Source: CAZUDI01 sp964618975
GTDB taxonomy: Bacteria; Desulfobacterota; Desulfomonilia; UBA1062
DNA length: 23,646 bases
Assembly: GCA_964618975.1 (NCBI GenBank)
Contig: CAZUDI010000060.1
Span: forward strand, 1 to 23,646
Direction: 5' to 3'
Part shown: positions 6,697 through 13,556 of the stretch, piece after piece
Layout of the letters: every line of letters starts with the position of its first letter
Numbering within the stretch: position 1 is the first letter of the stretch
Program-made: the position numbers and the translations under genes
Notes under the pieces: generated by a model
Database searches by the model: none
The model's input: the letters and a program-made list of their open reading frames with translations, nothing else
What the model was told of the DNA's origin: nothing

Positions 6697-6719
6697 TCAA
6701 TCTCATACATTATTCTCAT
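6204..6719 (-). CDS. Lipoprotein of a local paralog family (copy B1)
   Basis: The start is set at ATG 6717-6719 because GGAGG (complement of 6726-6730) lies 6 bp upstream. An in-frame ATG at 6692 is the alternative. The 171-residue product has an N-terminal hydrophobic stretch ending LTTSC (Cys29), a slightly loose lipobox, so it is a probable lipoprotein. The mature part opens SSLLLPKELGVKSPVVWRNM and continues SIDLPKGMVYLIDEDED. A variable middle (about residues 70-90) follows, then NNARRD-AAQLE-KRIV-NDMEC, a hydrophobic strand, and YNTFFEIITDIKFLPEQACR at the end. It is highly similar to 6871-7383 and shares the SPVVW-N--I-(F/L)P core with the two outer genes. The closing 'F-EII-DIKFLP' pattern resembles PsbP/DcrB-like folds, but that is only a guess. 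Confidence 0.8.
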   Translation of the reverse strand: MRIMYEIDSMRKVMIVCLIGVCSILTTSCSSLLLPKELGVKSPVVWRNMSIDLPKGMVYLIDEDEDGFTYGYLKDPDSSMKIYSREIPNWLIDNYYNNARRDRAAQLETKRIVVNDMECVMISFYLDGLFHKVLFMIPKNYIFYYIGQERLYNTFFEIITDIKFLPEQACR

Positions 6720-6751
6720 TCCCAGCCTCCGGGAGAAGATCGAGTGGCGTG

Positions 6752-7361
6752 TTGGGCCGCGCAAAGGATGGCTCAAACCCTGATCTGACACCTGACACAT
6801 ACCCCCCCACCGGGCTTTTCCGTCGGCACCGCAAATGGCGATCCATCCAGGCTGAGCCTGACTATTTCTATTACCGACAAGCCTGCTCGGGAAGAAACTT
6901 GATGTCGGCTATTATTTCAAAAAACGTATTGTAAAGCTTTTCCTGACCAATATAATAAATCGCATAATTCATTGATGTCATGAACAATACCTTGTGAAAT
7001 AAACCATTAAGATAAAATGATATCAAATCACACTCCATATCGTTCAAGACTATACGCTTTGATTCCAGTTGGGCCGCCCCATCTCTTCGGGCATTATTAT
7101 AAAAGTTATCTATTGAGAGAATGTTGTAGTTTAGTAAAGAAATCGTCATTGAGCTGTCAGGAACTTTCAAGAATCCAAAAGTAATGTCCTCTTCATCTTC
7201 ATTTATAAGATAAACCATTCCCTTGGGAAACTCGATCGACATATTTCTCCACACAACCGGACTCTTGACACCCAGTTCTTTCGGCAACAACAGGCTGCTG
7301 CAGGATGTCGTCACCATGGTGCATAAGATCAGCCCAAATAGCATTATAATGCGCATCGAAT
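6752..7361. repeat. Tandem duplication, copy 2
   Basis: This is the second copy of the 6085-6696 block and follows it after ~55 bp. It contains most of the B2 gene and the same ~120-bp 3' flank. Similarity stops abruptly just past the conserved ATG-CGC codons at about 7354-7361. Copy lengths differ by about one codon. Confidence 0.85.
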
Positions 7362-7383
7362 GTAGTTTATGCAATATGTTCAC
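6871..7383 (-). CDS. Lipoprotein of a local paralog family (copy B2)
   Basis: This is a paralog of B1: the first ~35 mature residues are nearly identical (SSLLLPKELGVKSPVVWRNM) and so are the last ~25 (YNTFFEII-DIKFLPEQACR). Between them the sequence differs a good deal, for example IYSREIPNWL in B1 against ISLLNYNILS here. Start choice: the frame is open to an ATG at 7425, but no good ribosome-binding site precedes any candidate. GTG 7383 is chosen because it gives a nine-residue N-extension that aligns exactly with the RBS-supported B1 start; ATG 7356 is the alternative. The signal-like segment ends VTTSC. It is transcribed in the same direction as its three relatives, 117 bp downstream of A2. 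Confidence 0.75.
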   Translation of the reverse strand: MNILHKLHSMRIIMLFGLILCTMVTTSCSSLLLPKELGVKSPVVWRNMSIEFPKGMVYLINEDEEDITFGFLKVPDSSMTISLLNYNILSIDNFYNNARRDGAAQLESKRIVLNDMECDLISFYLNGLFHKVLFMTSMNYAIYYIGQEKLYNTFFEIIADIKFLPEQACR

Positions 7384-7500
7384 ACTTTTTTTAAACGCCC
7401 ATTGACGATACTCGGTTATCATCATCTTGGCAGGGCTTTTTAATAGCTGACACCAATCTCTAATCCCCCCTGGGGCTTGTGAGACATATCGTTAACGACC

Positions 7501-8049
7501 CTAACCCGTTGTTTCCGGATCTCCATAATAGGGGGCATGCTCACCTTCATACTCCTCGATCACTTCAAGCCCCTTGATGATCCCTTCATAATCCTTGAAC
7601 TTATCCTTGTCGTCCCCATATACTATCATCAACAACTGCTCAGGAACTAAAATCAACCTGTTATATTTCCCGTCTTCCCGGATTAGTTCAATGTCAGTTG
7701 CGAGACTGTTTAATATATTGACATCATTAACGGATATAATATTGCATCCCCGATCTATCAAACTCGATATCACCCTTTCATTGCAAAAAAATTCGGGGCT
7801 TTTCATCATAAACATTATGTCGTTGCCGTCATAATCCCAATAGGTGAGTGCAATGAACTCAGGGGACTTATCATTGTATATCATGCTGTCGGGAAATGAT
7901 ATCTTGAGATTATTCCAGATCACAGGACTCTCTGACCCGAAGCCGTTAACCTTACATACCATCTCTTTATCCATGGTTGCACATGCCGCCATGCTGGTCA
8001 TCGTCATGAAAATCATGATCAAATACAACAATCTTTTTCTTGTGGTCAT
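7501..8049 (-). CDS. Lipoprotein of a local paralog family (copy A2)
   Basis: The 182-residue product starts MTTRKRLLYLIMIF and has lipobox MAAC with Cys23, the same position as in A1. Mature landmarks shared with A1 are KEMVCKVNGFGSESPVIW, NLKISFPDSMIY, IREDGKYNRLILVPEQLL and DKFKDYEGIIKGLEVIEE. Its acidic PYYGDPE tail is like PYHEEPE in A1. It is the first gene of the minus-strand lipoprotein run and lies ~150 bp downstream of the promoter at 8209-8238. AT-rich composition matches the other three copies and contrasts with both flanks. Function is unknown; a lipid-anchored envelope protein is the supported inference. Confidence 0.8.
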   Translation of the reverse strand: MTTRKRLLYLIMIFMTMTSMAACATMDKEMVCKVNGFGSESPVIWNNLKISFPDSMIYNDKSPEFIALTYWDYDGNDIMFMMKSPEFFCNERVISSLIDRGCNIISVNDVNILNSLATDIELIREDGKYNRLILVPEQLLMIVYGDDKDKFKDYEGIIKGLEVIEEYEGEHAPYYGDPETTG

Positions 8050-8208
8050 TTCAATTATCTTCTAGGGGCTTGGGGTCAAATCTTGCCTTATAACGTTTTC
8101 AAAAAAATGAAAGGCCAGCTTCTCCGCCGGCGGCGGCACAAGTGGCAGTCCGGTCCTCCCCCCTCGGGCACCTCATCAAAAGCATCTATCATTGAGACAT
8201 GTTATGGC

Positions 8209-8238
8209 ATAATACCGCATCACACCACCTGGCGTCAA
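8209..8238 (-). promoter_or_regulatory. Sigma-70-like promoter toward the lipoprotein genes
   Basis: On the minus strand TTGACG (complement of 8233-8238) and TATTAT (complement of 8209-8214) are 18 bp apart. Transcription would start near 8202, giving a ~150-nt leader before lipoprotein A2. The boxes match consensus at 5 of 6 positions each. Confidence 0.5.
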
Positions 8239-8351
8239 CAACCACCACCACCCCGGGAGCCTGGGGGAGAGCTCCGGCACCGGGTTTCGGTCCCTTTCCT
8301 TCCCCCCCCGTTAGGGTCAAGCCGATTTTTACAGGCCCGAAAACGCTCAAA

Positions 8352-8380
8352 TTGACACACAAGCCGGCCCATGCTAGACT
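8352..8380 (+). promoter_or_regulatory. Sigma-70-like promoter of the acyl-CoA ligase gene
   Basis: TTGACA (8352-8357) and TAGACT (8375-8380) are separated by exactly 17 bp. A start near 8387 leaves a ~45-nt leader with GGGAGG at 8421-8426 before the ATG. Confidence 0.65.
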
Positions 8381-8432
8381 GAGAGGCTGCAGATAGAATG
8401 CACTCACGTGCTCTTACGAAGGGAGGTTGCCA

Positions 8433-10079
8433 ATGACACGAAGCTGGTACGATCACTATGCCCCCGGCGTTCCGCAGTCCCTTGACTACGAATCCCTGAC
8501 CCTGCCTCAGATGCTTAACCGCTCGGCGCAGGACTTCGCCTCAAAGGAGGCCCTCATCTTCCATGACCGGCCCCTGAGCTTCCACACGCTGGACGAGGCG
8601 GTCAACCGCCTGGCGCGGGCCCTGCTCTCCCTGGGCGTCAAGGGCGGCGACCGCGTGGCGCTGCTGCTGCCCAACATGCCCCAGATCGTGATCGCCGCCT
8701 ATGCCGCCTGGAGGATCGGGGCGGTGGTGGTCATGCACAACCCGCTCTATTCCGACCGCGAGCTGGAGTACCAGCTGAACGACTGCGGCGCCAGCGTCCT
8801 GGTGGCCCTGGACCTCCTCTGCCCGCGCATCCTCGCACTCAGGGAGCGCACCGCGCTCAAGACCCTCATCGTGGCGCACCTGGGCGACCACGTCAGCGAC
8901 CCCGCCGAGCCGCTTCTCCATCAGGAGATCGAACCGGCCGCGGGGGTCTACGAATGGCAGGCCCTGCTCGAGGCCTCCGACGCCACCGACCCGGGGTGCG
9001 ACGTGCACCTCGACGACCTGGCCTGCCTGCAATACTCCGGCGGCACCACCGGGGTCAGCAAGGGGGCCATGCTCACGCACGCCAACCTCTCCTGCAATGT
9101 GCAGCAGACCCAGGCCTGGTTTCAGCGCATCGAACGCGGCCGCGGCTCCGTGCTGGCGGTGCTGCCCTACTTCCACTCCATGGGCCTGCTGGCGGGCATG
9201 AACATCGGCATCCTGCACGCCCAGACCCAGGTCCTGGTGCCGCGCCCCGAGGTGAAGACCATCCTCGAGCTCATCCAGAAATATCGCATCACGCTCTTCC
9301 CGGCGGTGCCCACCCTGTTCACGGCCATCCTGGCCCACCCGGATTTCGAGCGCTACGACCTCTCCTCGCTCGAGGTCTGCGTCTCCGGGGGCGCCCCCAT
9401 CCCGGTGGAGCTGATCAGGCGCTTCGAGGCCGTCACCAAGGCCCAGATCTGCGAGGCCTACGGTCTGACCGAGGCCAGCCCCCTGGTGACGGTCAACCCC
9501 TTCGGCGGCCGGACCAAGGTGGGCTCGGTGGGGCTGCCCCTGCCGGACACCGAGGTCAAGATCGTGGACCTGGCCGACGGACACGAGGCCCTGCCCCCCG
9601 GAGAGGAGGGCGAGATCGTCGTCAAGGGGGTCCAGATCATGAAGGGCTACTACCACAAACCCGAGGAGAACCGCCGCAGCCTGCAGGATGGCTGGCTCCA
9701 CACCGGCGACATCGGCCGCATGGACGAGGAGGGCTACCTCTACATCGTGGACCGCAAGAAGGACCTCATCATCGCCAGCGGGTACAACATCTACCCAACC
9801 GAGATCGACCAGGTGCTCTACGGCCACCCCAAGGTGCTGGAGGCCTGCACCGTGGGGGTCCCGGACGACTATCGCGGCGAGACGGTCAAGGCCTTCGTGG
9901 TCTGCAAACCCGGCGAGACCGTCACGGCCGAGGAGATCATCGCCTTCTGCCGCGAGAGCCTGGCCCGCTACAAGGTGCCCCGCAGCGTCGAGTTCCTGAC
10001 CGAACTGCCCAAGAGCGGGGTGGGCAAGATCCTGCGCAAGGAGCTGCGGCAGAGGGAGCTCGAGCGGCAGCGTTCATGA
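8433..10079 (+). CDS. fadD: Long-chain fatty-acid/acyl-CoA ligase, FadD-like
   Basis: This AMP-forming enzyme activates a carboxylic acid, probably a fatty acid, to its CoA thioester through an acyl-adenylate. The 548-residue product has the family motifs in order. They are YSGGTTGVSKG (about 201-211, nucleotide binding), YGLTEASP (about 343-350), GWLHTGDIGRMDEEGYLYIV (from 420), DRKKDLIIASGYNIYP (hinge and C-terminal lid), and PKSGVGKILRKEL with the catalytic lysine at about 532. Start ATG 8433 is chosen because GGGAGG lies 6 bp before it; a TTG at 8427 sits too close to that site. It stands alone behind its own promoter. The chain length it accepts cannot be told. The symbol is by family and other ligases of the superfamily remain possible. 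Confidence 0.88.
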   Translation: MTRSWYDHYAPGVPQSLDYESLTLPQMLNRSAQDFASKEALIFHDRPLSFHTLDEAVNRLARALLSLGVKGGDRVALLLPNMPQIVIAAYAAWRIGAVVVMHNPLYSDRELEYQLNDCGASVLVALDLLCPRILALRERTALKTLIVAHLGDHVSDPAEPLLHQEIEPAAGVYEWQALLEASDATDPGCDVHLDDLACLQYSGGTTGVSKGAMLTHANLSCNVQQTQAWFQRIERGRGSVLAVLPYFHSMGLLAGMNIGILHAQTQVLVPRPEVKTILELIQKYRITLFPAVPTLFTAILAHPDFERYDLSSLEVCVSGGAPIPVELIRRFEAVTKAQICEAYGLTEASPLVTVNPFGGRTKVGSVGLPLPDTEVKIVDLADGHEALPPGEEGEIVVKGVQIMKGYYHKPEENRRSLQDGWLHTGDIGRMDEEGYLYIVDRKKDLIIASGYNIYPTEIDQVLYGHPKVLEACTVGVPDDYRGETVKAFVVCKPGETVTAEEIIAFCRESLARYKVPRSVEFLTELPKSGVGKILRKELRQRELERQRS

Positions 10080-10093
10080 AAATTGCGTGGGAA

Positions 10094-10124
10094 GGGCTGC
10101 TGAGAATGGCCTTCTCACGCGCCC
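10094..10124 (+). terminator. Weak hairpin after the acyl-CoA ligase gene
   Basis: TGAGAA/TTCTCA form a 6-bp stem with a 5-nt loop (10101-10117), enclosed by a GGGC/GCCC pair (10094-10097, 10121-10124). There is no T-run. It sits 14 bp past the stop codon, in the short convergent gap before the ABC ATPase gene. Confidence 0.3.
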
Positions 10125-10176
10125 AGATTGCGTCCTCGATAACGGGGAGAGCGCCATGCAGACAGCCCCCTCCCCG

Positions 10177-11148
10177 TCAGGGACGCTGCGGCGCCTGCCA
10201 GTGGCAGGCCACCCAGTGGCCCGGGGCACGCTCCAGCAGCGCGGGGCGCTGGCGGCACTGCTCCGCGCTTAAGGGGCAGCTCATGGAGAAGGCGCAGCCC
10301 GCTTCATCCGGCACGTGCACCCCGTTGGCGGCGCACACCGGCGGCACCGGGGCCTCGCCGGGGTGTACTGCCGGGATGGCCTGCATGAGACACTGCGTAT
10401 AGGGATGCAGCGCGCGCTCGAAGATGGCCGCCGAAGGCGCCATCTCCACGATGCGTCCGCGGTACATCACCGCCACGCGGTCGGAGATGTAGCCCACCAC
10501 CGAGAGATCGTGGGAAATGAAGATATAGGCGAGCCCCAGATCCTGCTGCAGATCCACCAGCAGATTGATCACCTGGGCCTGGATGGAGACATCCAGGGCG
10601 CTGACCGGCTCGTCGCACACCAGGAGCTTGGGGTCCACGGCCAGGGCCCGGGCAATGCAGATGCGCTGCCGCTGTCCGCCGGAAAACTCGTGGGGGTAGC
10701 GGTCCATCATCTCCACCGAGAGCCCCACCAGCTCGAAAAGTCGCGCGGCTTTCTCCCGGATGGCGGCGCGCTTCCCGGTGCGGTGGATGTGCAGGGGCTC
10801 CGCCACACTGGCACCCACCCTCTGGCGGGGATTGAGGGAACCGAAGGGGTCCTGGAAAACCACCTGCATGCCCTGCTTGAGCCGGGCCCTGTCCCGCCGG
10901 GAGGGGTTGGAGACATCCATCCCATCGAAGGTCACGCACCCCTCGTCGGGCCGCTCCAGCGCCAGGATAATGCGCGCGAGCGTCGACTTGCCGCAACCCG
11001 ATTCCCCCACCAGCCCCAGGGTCTCGCCGGGGAGGACCTCCAGGTCGACCCCGTCCACGGCGTGCACCAGACCGCTGGGGCGGCCAAAGGCCCCCGCGCG
11101 GATGGGGTAGGCCTTGCTGACCCCGCGGACCTCCAGCAGCGGCCTCAT
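10177..11148 (-). CDS. Oligopeptide/dipeptide ABC transporter ATPase, DppF/OppF type
   Basis: This is one of two paired cytoplasmic ATPases that power a peptide-type (or nickel/opine-type) ABC importer. The 323-residue product has Walker A GESGCGKST (48-56), Q-loop VVFQDPFGSLNPRQ, signature FSGGQRQRICIARAL, Walker B LLVCDEPVSALD, and the H-loop in YIFISHDLSVV. The family's C-terminal region ends HPYTQCLMQAIP and then carries a Cys-rich GCAFSMSCPLSAEQC segment, the oligopeptide/dipeptide C-terminal domain. The LNPRQRVG and SLNP features place it with DppF/OppF. Its ATG overlaps the stop of the DppD-type gene by 4 bp (ATGA), so the two are translated together. No permease or binding-protein gene lies in this window, so the substrate is open. 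Confidence 0.9.
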   Translation of the reverse strand: MRPLLEVRGVSKAYPIRAGAFGRPSGLVHAVDGVDLEVLPGETLGLVGESGCGKSTLARIILALERPDEGCVTFDGMDVSNPSRRDRARLKQGMQVVFQDPFGSLNPRQRVGASVAEPLHIHRTGKRAAIREKAARLFELVGLSVEMMDRYPHEFSGGQRQRICIARALAVDPKLLVCDEPVSALDVSIQAQVINLLVDLQQDLGLAYIFISHDLSVVGYISDRVAVMYRGRIVEMAPSAAIFERALHPYTQCLMQAIPAVHPGEAPVPPVCAANGVHVPDEAGCAFSMSCPLSAEQCRQRPALLERAPGHWVACHWQAPQRP

Positions 11149-12173
11149 GGGGCATACCTCCAGCAGCGCACCATGTGCCCCGCCTCGGGTACAAAGGCCG
11201 GAGGGGCCTCGCGGGCACAGATGTCGATCGCCTCCGGGCAGCGGTCATGGAAGGTGCAGCCCTTGGGCAGGTTCGTCAGGGGCGGGACGGTGCCGGCGAT
11301 GGCGGGCAGCCGTTTGCCCCGGGCGCGCGTCCCCACCTCGGGTACCGACTGCATCAGCCCCCGGGTATAGGGGTGCTGCGGCCGGGCGAACAGGGTTGCG
11401 GCGGCGGCATACTCCACCACCCTGCCGGTATACATGACGGCCACCGTCTCGCAGGTCTGGGCCACCACCCCCAGGTCATGGGTCACGAGGATGATGGAGG
11501 TGCCCACCTCCTGCCGCAGGTCCTGCATCAGGGCCAGGATCTGGGCCTGGGTGGTGACGTCCAGCGCCGTGGTGGGCTCGTCCGCGATCATCAGCGCCGG
11601 CCGGCAGGCCAGCGCCATGGCGATCATGACCCGCTGGCACATGCCGCCGCTGAGCTGGTGGGGATAGTCGGAGAAGCGCCGCTCCGGCTGAGAGATGCCC
11701 ACCATCCGCAACAGCTCCACGCTCAGCTCCCGGGCGGCCGCCCGGCTCCCCGCCCGGGAAGGTTGGTGCAAAAGGAGCACCTCGCTGATCTGCGCCCCCA
11801 CGCAAAACACCGGGTTGAGGGAGGTCATGGGCTCCTGGAAGATCATGGAGATCTTCTGCCCGCGGATGCGGCGCATGCGCTCGGCATCGAGCTCGAGCAG
11901 ATCCTGCCCCTGGAAGAGGATGCGGCCCCTGACGATCCGTCCCGGGGGGTCCGGCACCAGGCGCAGGATCGAGAGCGCCAGGACAGTCTTGCCGCAGCCC
12001 GACTCGCCCACCAGCCCCAGGGTGCTGCCCGCCCCCAGACGCAGGTCCACGCCGTTGACGGCCCGCACCACCCCACCGGGGGTCATGAATTGCGTGTGCA
12101 GGTTCTCGATTACGAGCAGCTCCTCGCGGCCCTGGTTCACGGCATCCCTTCCCCGGGCACGGCCCGGACGCAT
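11145..12173 (-). CDS. Oligopeptide/dipeptide ABC transporter ATPase, DppD/OppD type
   Basis: This is the partner of the downstream ATPase. With start ATG 12171-12173 the product has 342 residues. It has Walker A GESGCGKTV (56-64), Q-loop ISMIFQEPMTSLNPVF, signature LSGGMCQRVMIAMAL, Walker B LMIADEPTTALD and H-loop VTHDLGVV. HPYTRGLMQSVP and the Cys-containing GCTFHDRCPEAIDIC end segment close it. The start is supported by a purine-rich site (GGAGGG and a G-run) just upstream and by the promoter at 12207-12236. GTG 12140, preceded by GGGGAAGGGA, would give a start nearer the usual DppD N-terminus. The signature carries Cys where Arg is usual (GGMRQR), an unusual change. The operon shown has only ATPases. 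Confidence 0.9.
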   Translation of the reverse strand: MRPGRARGRDAVNQGREELLVIENLHTQFMTPGGVVRAVNGVDLRLGAGSTLGLVGESGCGKTVLALSILRLVPDPPGRIVRGRILFQGQDLLELDAERMRRIRGQKISMIFQEPMTSLNPVFCVGAQISEVLLLHQPSRAGSRAAARELSVELLRMVGISQPERRFSDYPHQLSGGMCQRVMIAMALACRPALMIADEPTTALDVTTQAQILALMQDLRQEVGTSIILVTHDLGVVAQTCETVAVMYTGRVVEYAAAATLFARPQHPYTRGLMQSVPEVGTRARGKRLPAIAGTVPPLTNLPKGCTFHDRCPEAIDICAREAPPAFVPEAGHMVRCWRYAP

Positions 12174-12206
12174 GCATCCCCCCCTTCCCTCCGGGGGTGT
12201 ACCCAC

Positions 12207-12236
12207 TATACAGGACGAGTCGTGGGTCTTTGTCAA
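12207..12236 (-). promoter_or_regulatory. Promoter of the ABC ATPase pair
   Basis: On the minus strand TTGACA (complement of 12231-12236) is followed after 18 bp by TGTATA (complement of 12207-12212). Transcription would start near 12200, giving a ~27-nt leader that contains GGAGGG before ATG 12173. Confidence 0.55.
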
Positions 12237-12374
12237 GCGGTGTCCGCCACCTCCGCCCGGTCGCCCCCCCCCGAGACACCGCCCCTGGCAGGAATCGCGC
12301 GTCGAAGCGAGCCACCGGTATACCCCGGGTCCTCCCCGGCATCCCTCCCCTTGCGACCCCGAGCGAATCATGGC

Positions 12375-12420
12375 TATGAACCTCGGGGCGAGCCAAAGGC
12401 CCCTGCTTGCCGCTGCAAGC
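12375..12420. repeat. Dispersed hairpin repeat, copy 1
   Basis: This 46-bp element starts TATGAACC and ends in a perfect GCTTGC-CGCT-GCAAGC hairpin (12405-12420). A similar element lies at 18801-18845. Both are intergenic. The remainder of the 12174-12532 gap holds the ATPase promoter and no convincing gene; I found no clear promoter for the plus-strand operon. Confidence 0.45.
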
Positions 12421-12532
12421 CGCGGGGAAATTTGGCCCTCAGGCCATTAAAGTTTGCTTACCCCTGCACCGATGAGCCATGTATCATACGAGGGGAAGCA
12501 TTCATGCATGGTTTTGGGAAGGGTTATTATAT

Positions 12533-13555
12533 ATGAGCCTCTTTAACGGTATCTTCGGAAAAAAGAAGGGGTCCCGCGAGATCGACGTCTGTATTGCCGC
12601 CCTGGAAAAGCGCCCCACCGACACCAACCTGCTCAAAAAGCTCGGGGATCTCTATCTGAAGGCCAACGACTTCGAGAATGCCTCTGAGATCTACGTGCGC
12701 CTGGGGGATACCTATAACGAAAAGGGTTTCTATCCCAAGGCCATCGCCCTGTACAAGCAGGCCCAGAAGACCAATCCCGCCTGGGAGGGGCCCTATGAAA
12801 AGCTGGCCGAGCTCTATCTGGTGCAGGGCTTCACCCGCGAGGCCGCGGCCCAATACGTGAAGCTCTCCGAACTCATGGAGCGCTGCGGCGACAACGAGCG
12901 GGCCATTGTATACATGCAGAAGGCCGCCGAGTTCGACACCTCCCACAAGGTGCTCAACAAGAAGGTACGCGCCTTTGACGTGCGCGAAAAGGCCATGCTC
13001 GAGACCCTGCCGGGCCAGCATGACAAGCCTGCGGTGGAAAAACGCGATTTCTTCGACCTGACCGACGAGCTCGATCGTGAGATCGAGGATCTCAATATCG
13101 ATGAGACGCTCGAGAATCTCGAGGACGACACCGGGGTGGCCTCGGTCTTCAGGGCCATCCAGAACAACGCCTCGGCGGATGCGGCCCAGGACCCGCTCTT
13201 CCTCTACAATATGGGGCTGGCCTACCGGGAGACCGGGCTTATCGACGAGGCCATCGAGTCCTTCGAGAAGGTCATCGCCACCGGGGAAAAACTCTTCGAC
13301 GCCTATATCATGCTCGGCATCTCCTTCAGGGAAAAGGAGCTCTTCAGCGAGTCGCTCAAGGCCCTCAACTCCGGGGCCAGTATCGGCACCGTCTCCGCCG
13401 ACATGAAGGTGGGTGTCCTCTACGAAATCGGCCAGACCTACAAGGCCATGGGCGATGCCGCGCGGGCGCTGAACATTTTCCGTGAGATTCAGAAGGAACA
13501 CAAGGACTTCAAGGACGTGGAGATCGAGATCGTCAGACTGGCAGGGGGGGAGTGA
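12533..13555 (+). CDS. Soluble tetratricopeptide-repeat protein
   Basis: The 340-residue cytoplasmic product starts MSLFNGIFGKKKGSREID (ATG 12533, GGGAAGGG 9 bp upstream). Two TPR blocks are visible. The first is at about residues 30-135, with units such as LLKKLGDLYLKANDFENASE, YNEKGFYPKAIALYKQAQK and YEKLAELYLVQGFTREAAAQ. The second is at about 222-322, with YNMGLAYRETGLIDEAIESF, AYIMLGISFREKELFSESLK and YEIGQTYKAMGDAARALNIF. A very acidic linker (about 172-200, DFFDLTDELDREIEDLNIDE) joins them. There is no signal peptide or membrane segment. TPRs bind partner proteins, and the gene ends 1 bp before the MglA-like GTPase gene, so a scaffold or regulator for that GTPase is the natural inference. 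I do not recognise a named protein. Confidence 0.85.
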   Translation: MSLFNGIFGKKKGSREIDVCIAALEKRPTDTNLLKKLGDLYLKANDFENASEIYVRLGDTYNEKGFYPKAIALYKQAQKTNPAWEGPYEKLAELYLVQGFTREAAAQYVKLSELMERCGDNERAIVYMQKAAEFDTSHKVLNKKVRAFDVREKAMLETLPGQHDKPAVEKRDFFDLTDELDREIEDLNIDETLENLEDDTGVASVFRAIQNNASADAAQDPLFLYNMGLAYRETGLIDEAIESFEKVIATGEKLFDAYIMLGISFREKELFSESLKALNSGASIGTVSADMKVGVLYEIGQTYKAMGDAARALNIFREIQKEHKDFKDVEIEIVRLAGGE

Positions 13556-13556
13556 T

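Larger units (their letters stand above)
8050..8432. other. Divergent intergenic region
   Basis: These 383 bp separate the minus-strand lipoprotein run from the plus-strand acyl-CoA ligase. They hold one good sigma-70-like promoter in each direction (listed separately). A C-rich stretch lies between them (8240-8320). I see no convincing gene here; the short frames lack ribosome-binding sites and family signatures. Confidence 0.6.

Noticed and set aside
6085..6934. Two similar ~60-codon plus-strand frames (6085-6267 and 6749-6934) with nearly the same sequence
   Set aside because: They lie in the duplicated block, antisense to the lipoprotein gene ends, and have no ribosome-binding site. Their conservation is explained by the duplication.
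12174..12371. N-terminal extension of the DppD-type ATPase back to 12371
   Set aside because: The extra 66 residues are Gly/Arg-rich and unlike the family, and the promoter at 12207-12236 lies inside them.
12454..12487. Promoter for the TPR/MglA-type operon (TTGCTT ... TATCAT)
   Set aside because: The boxes are 22 bp apart, too far for sigma-70, and no better pair was found.
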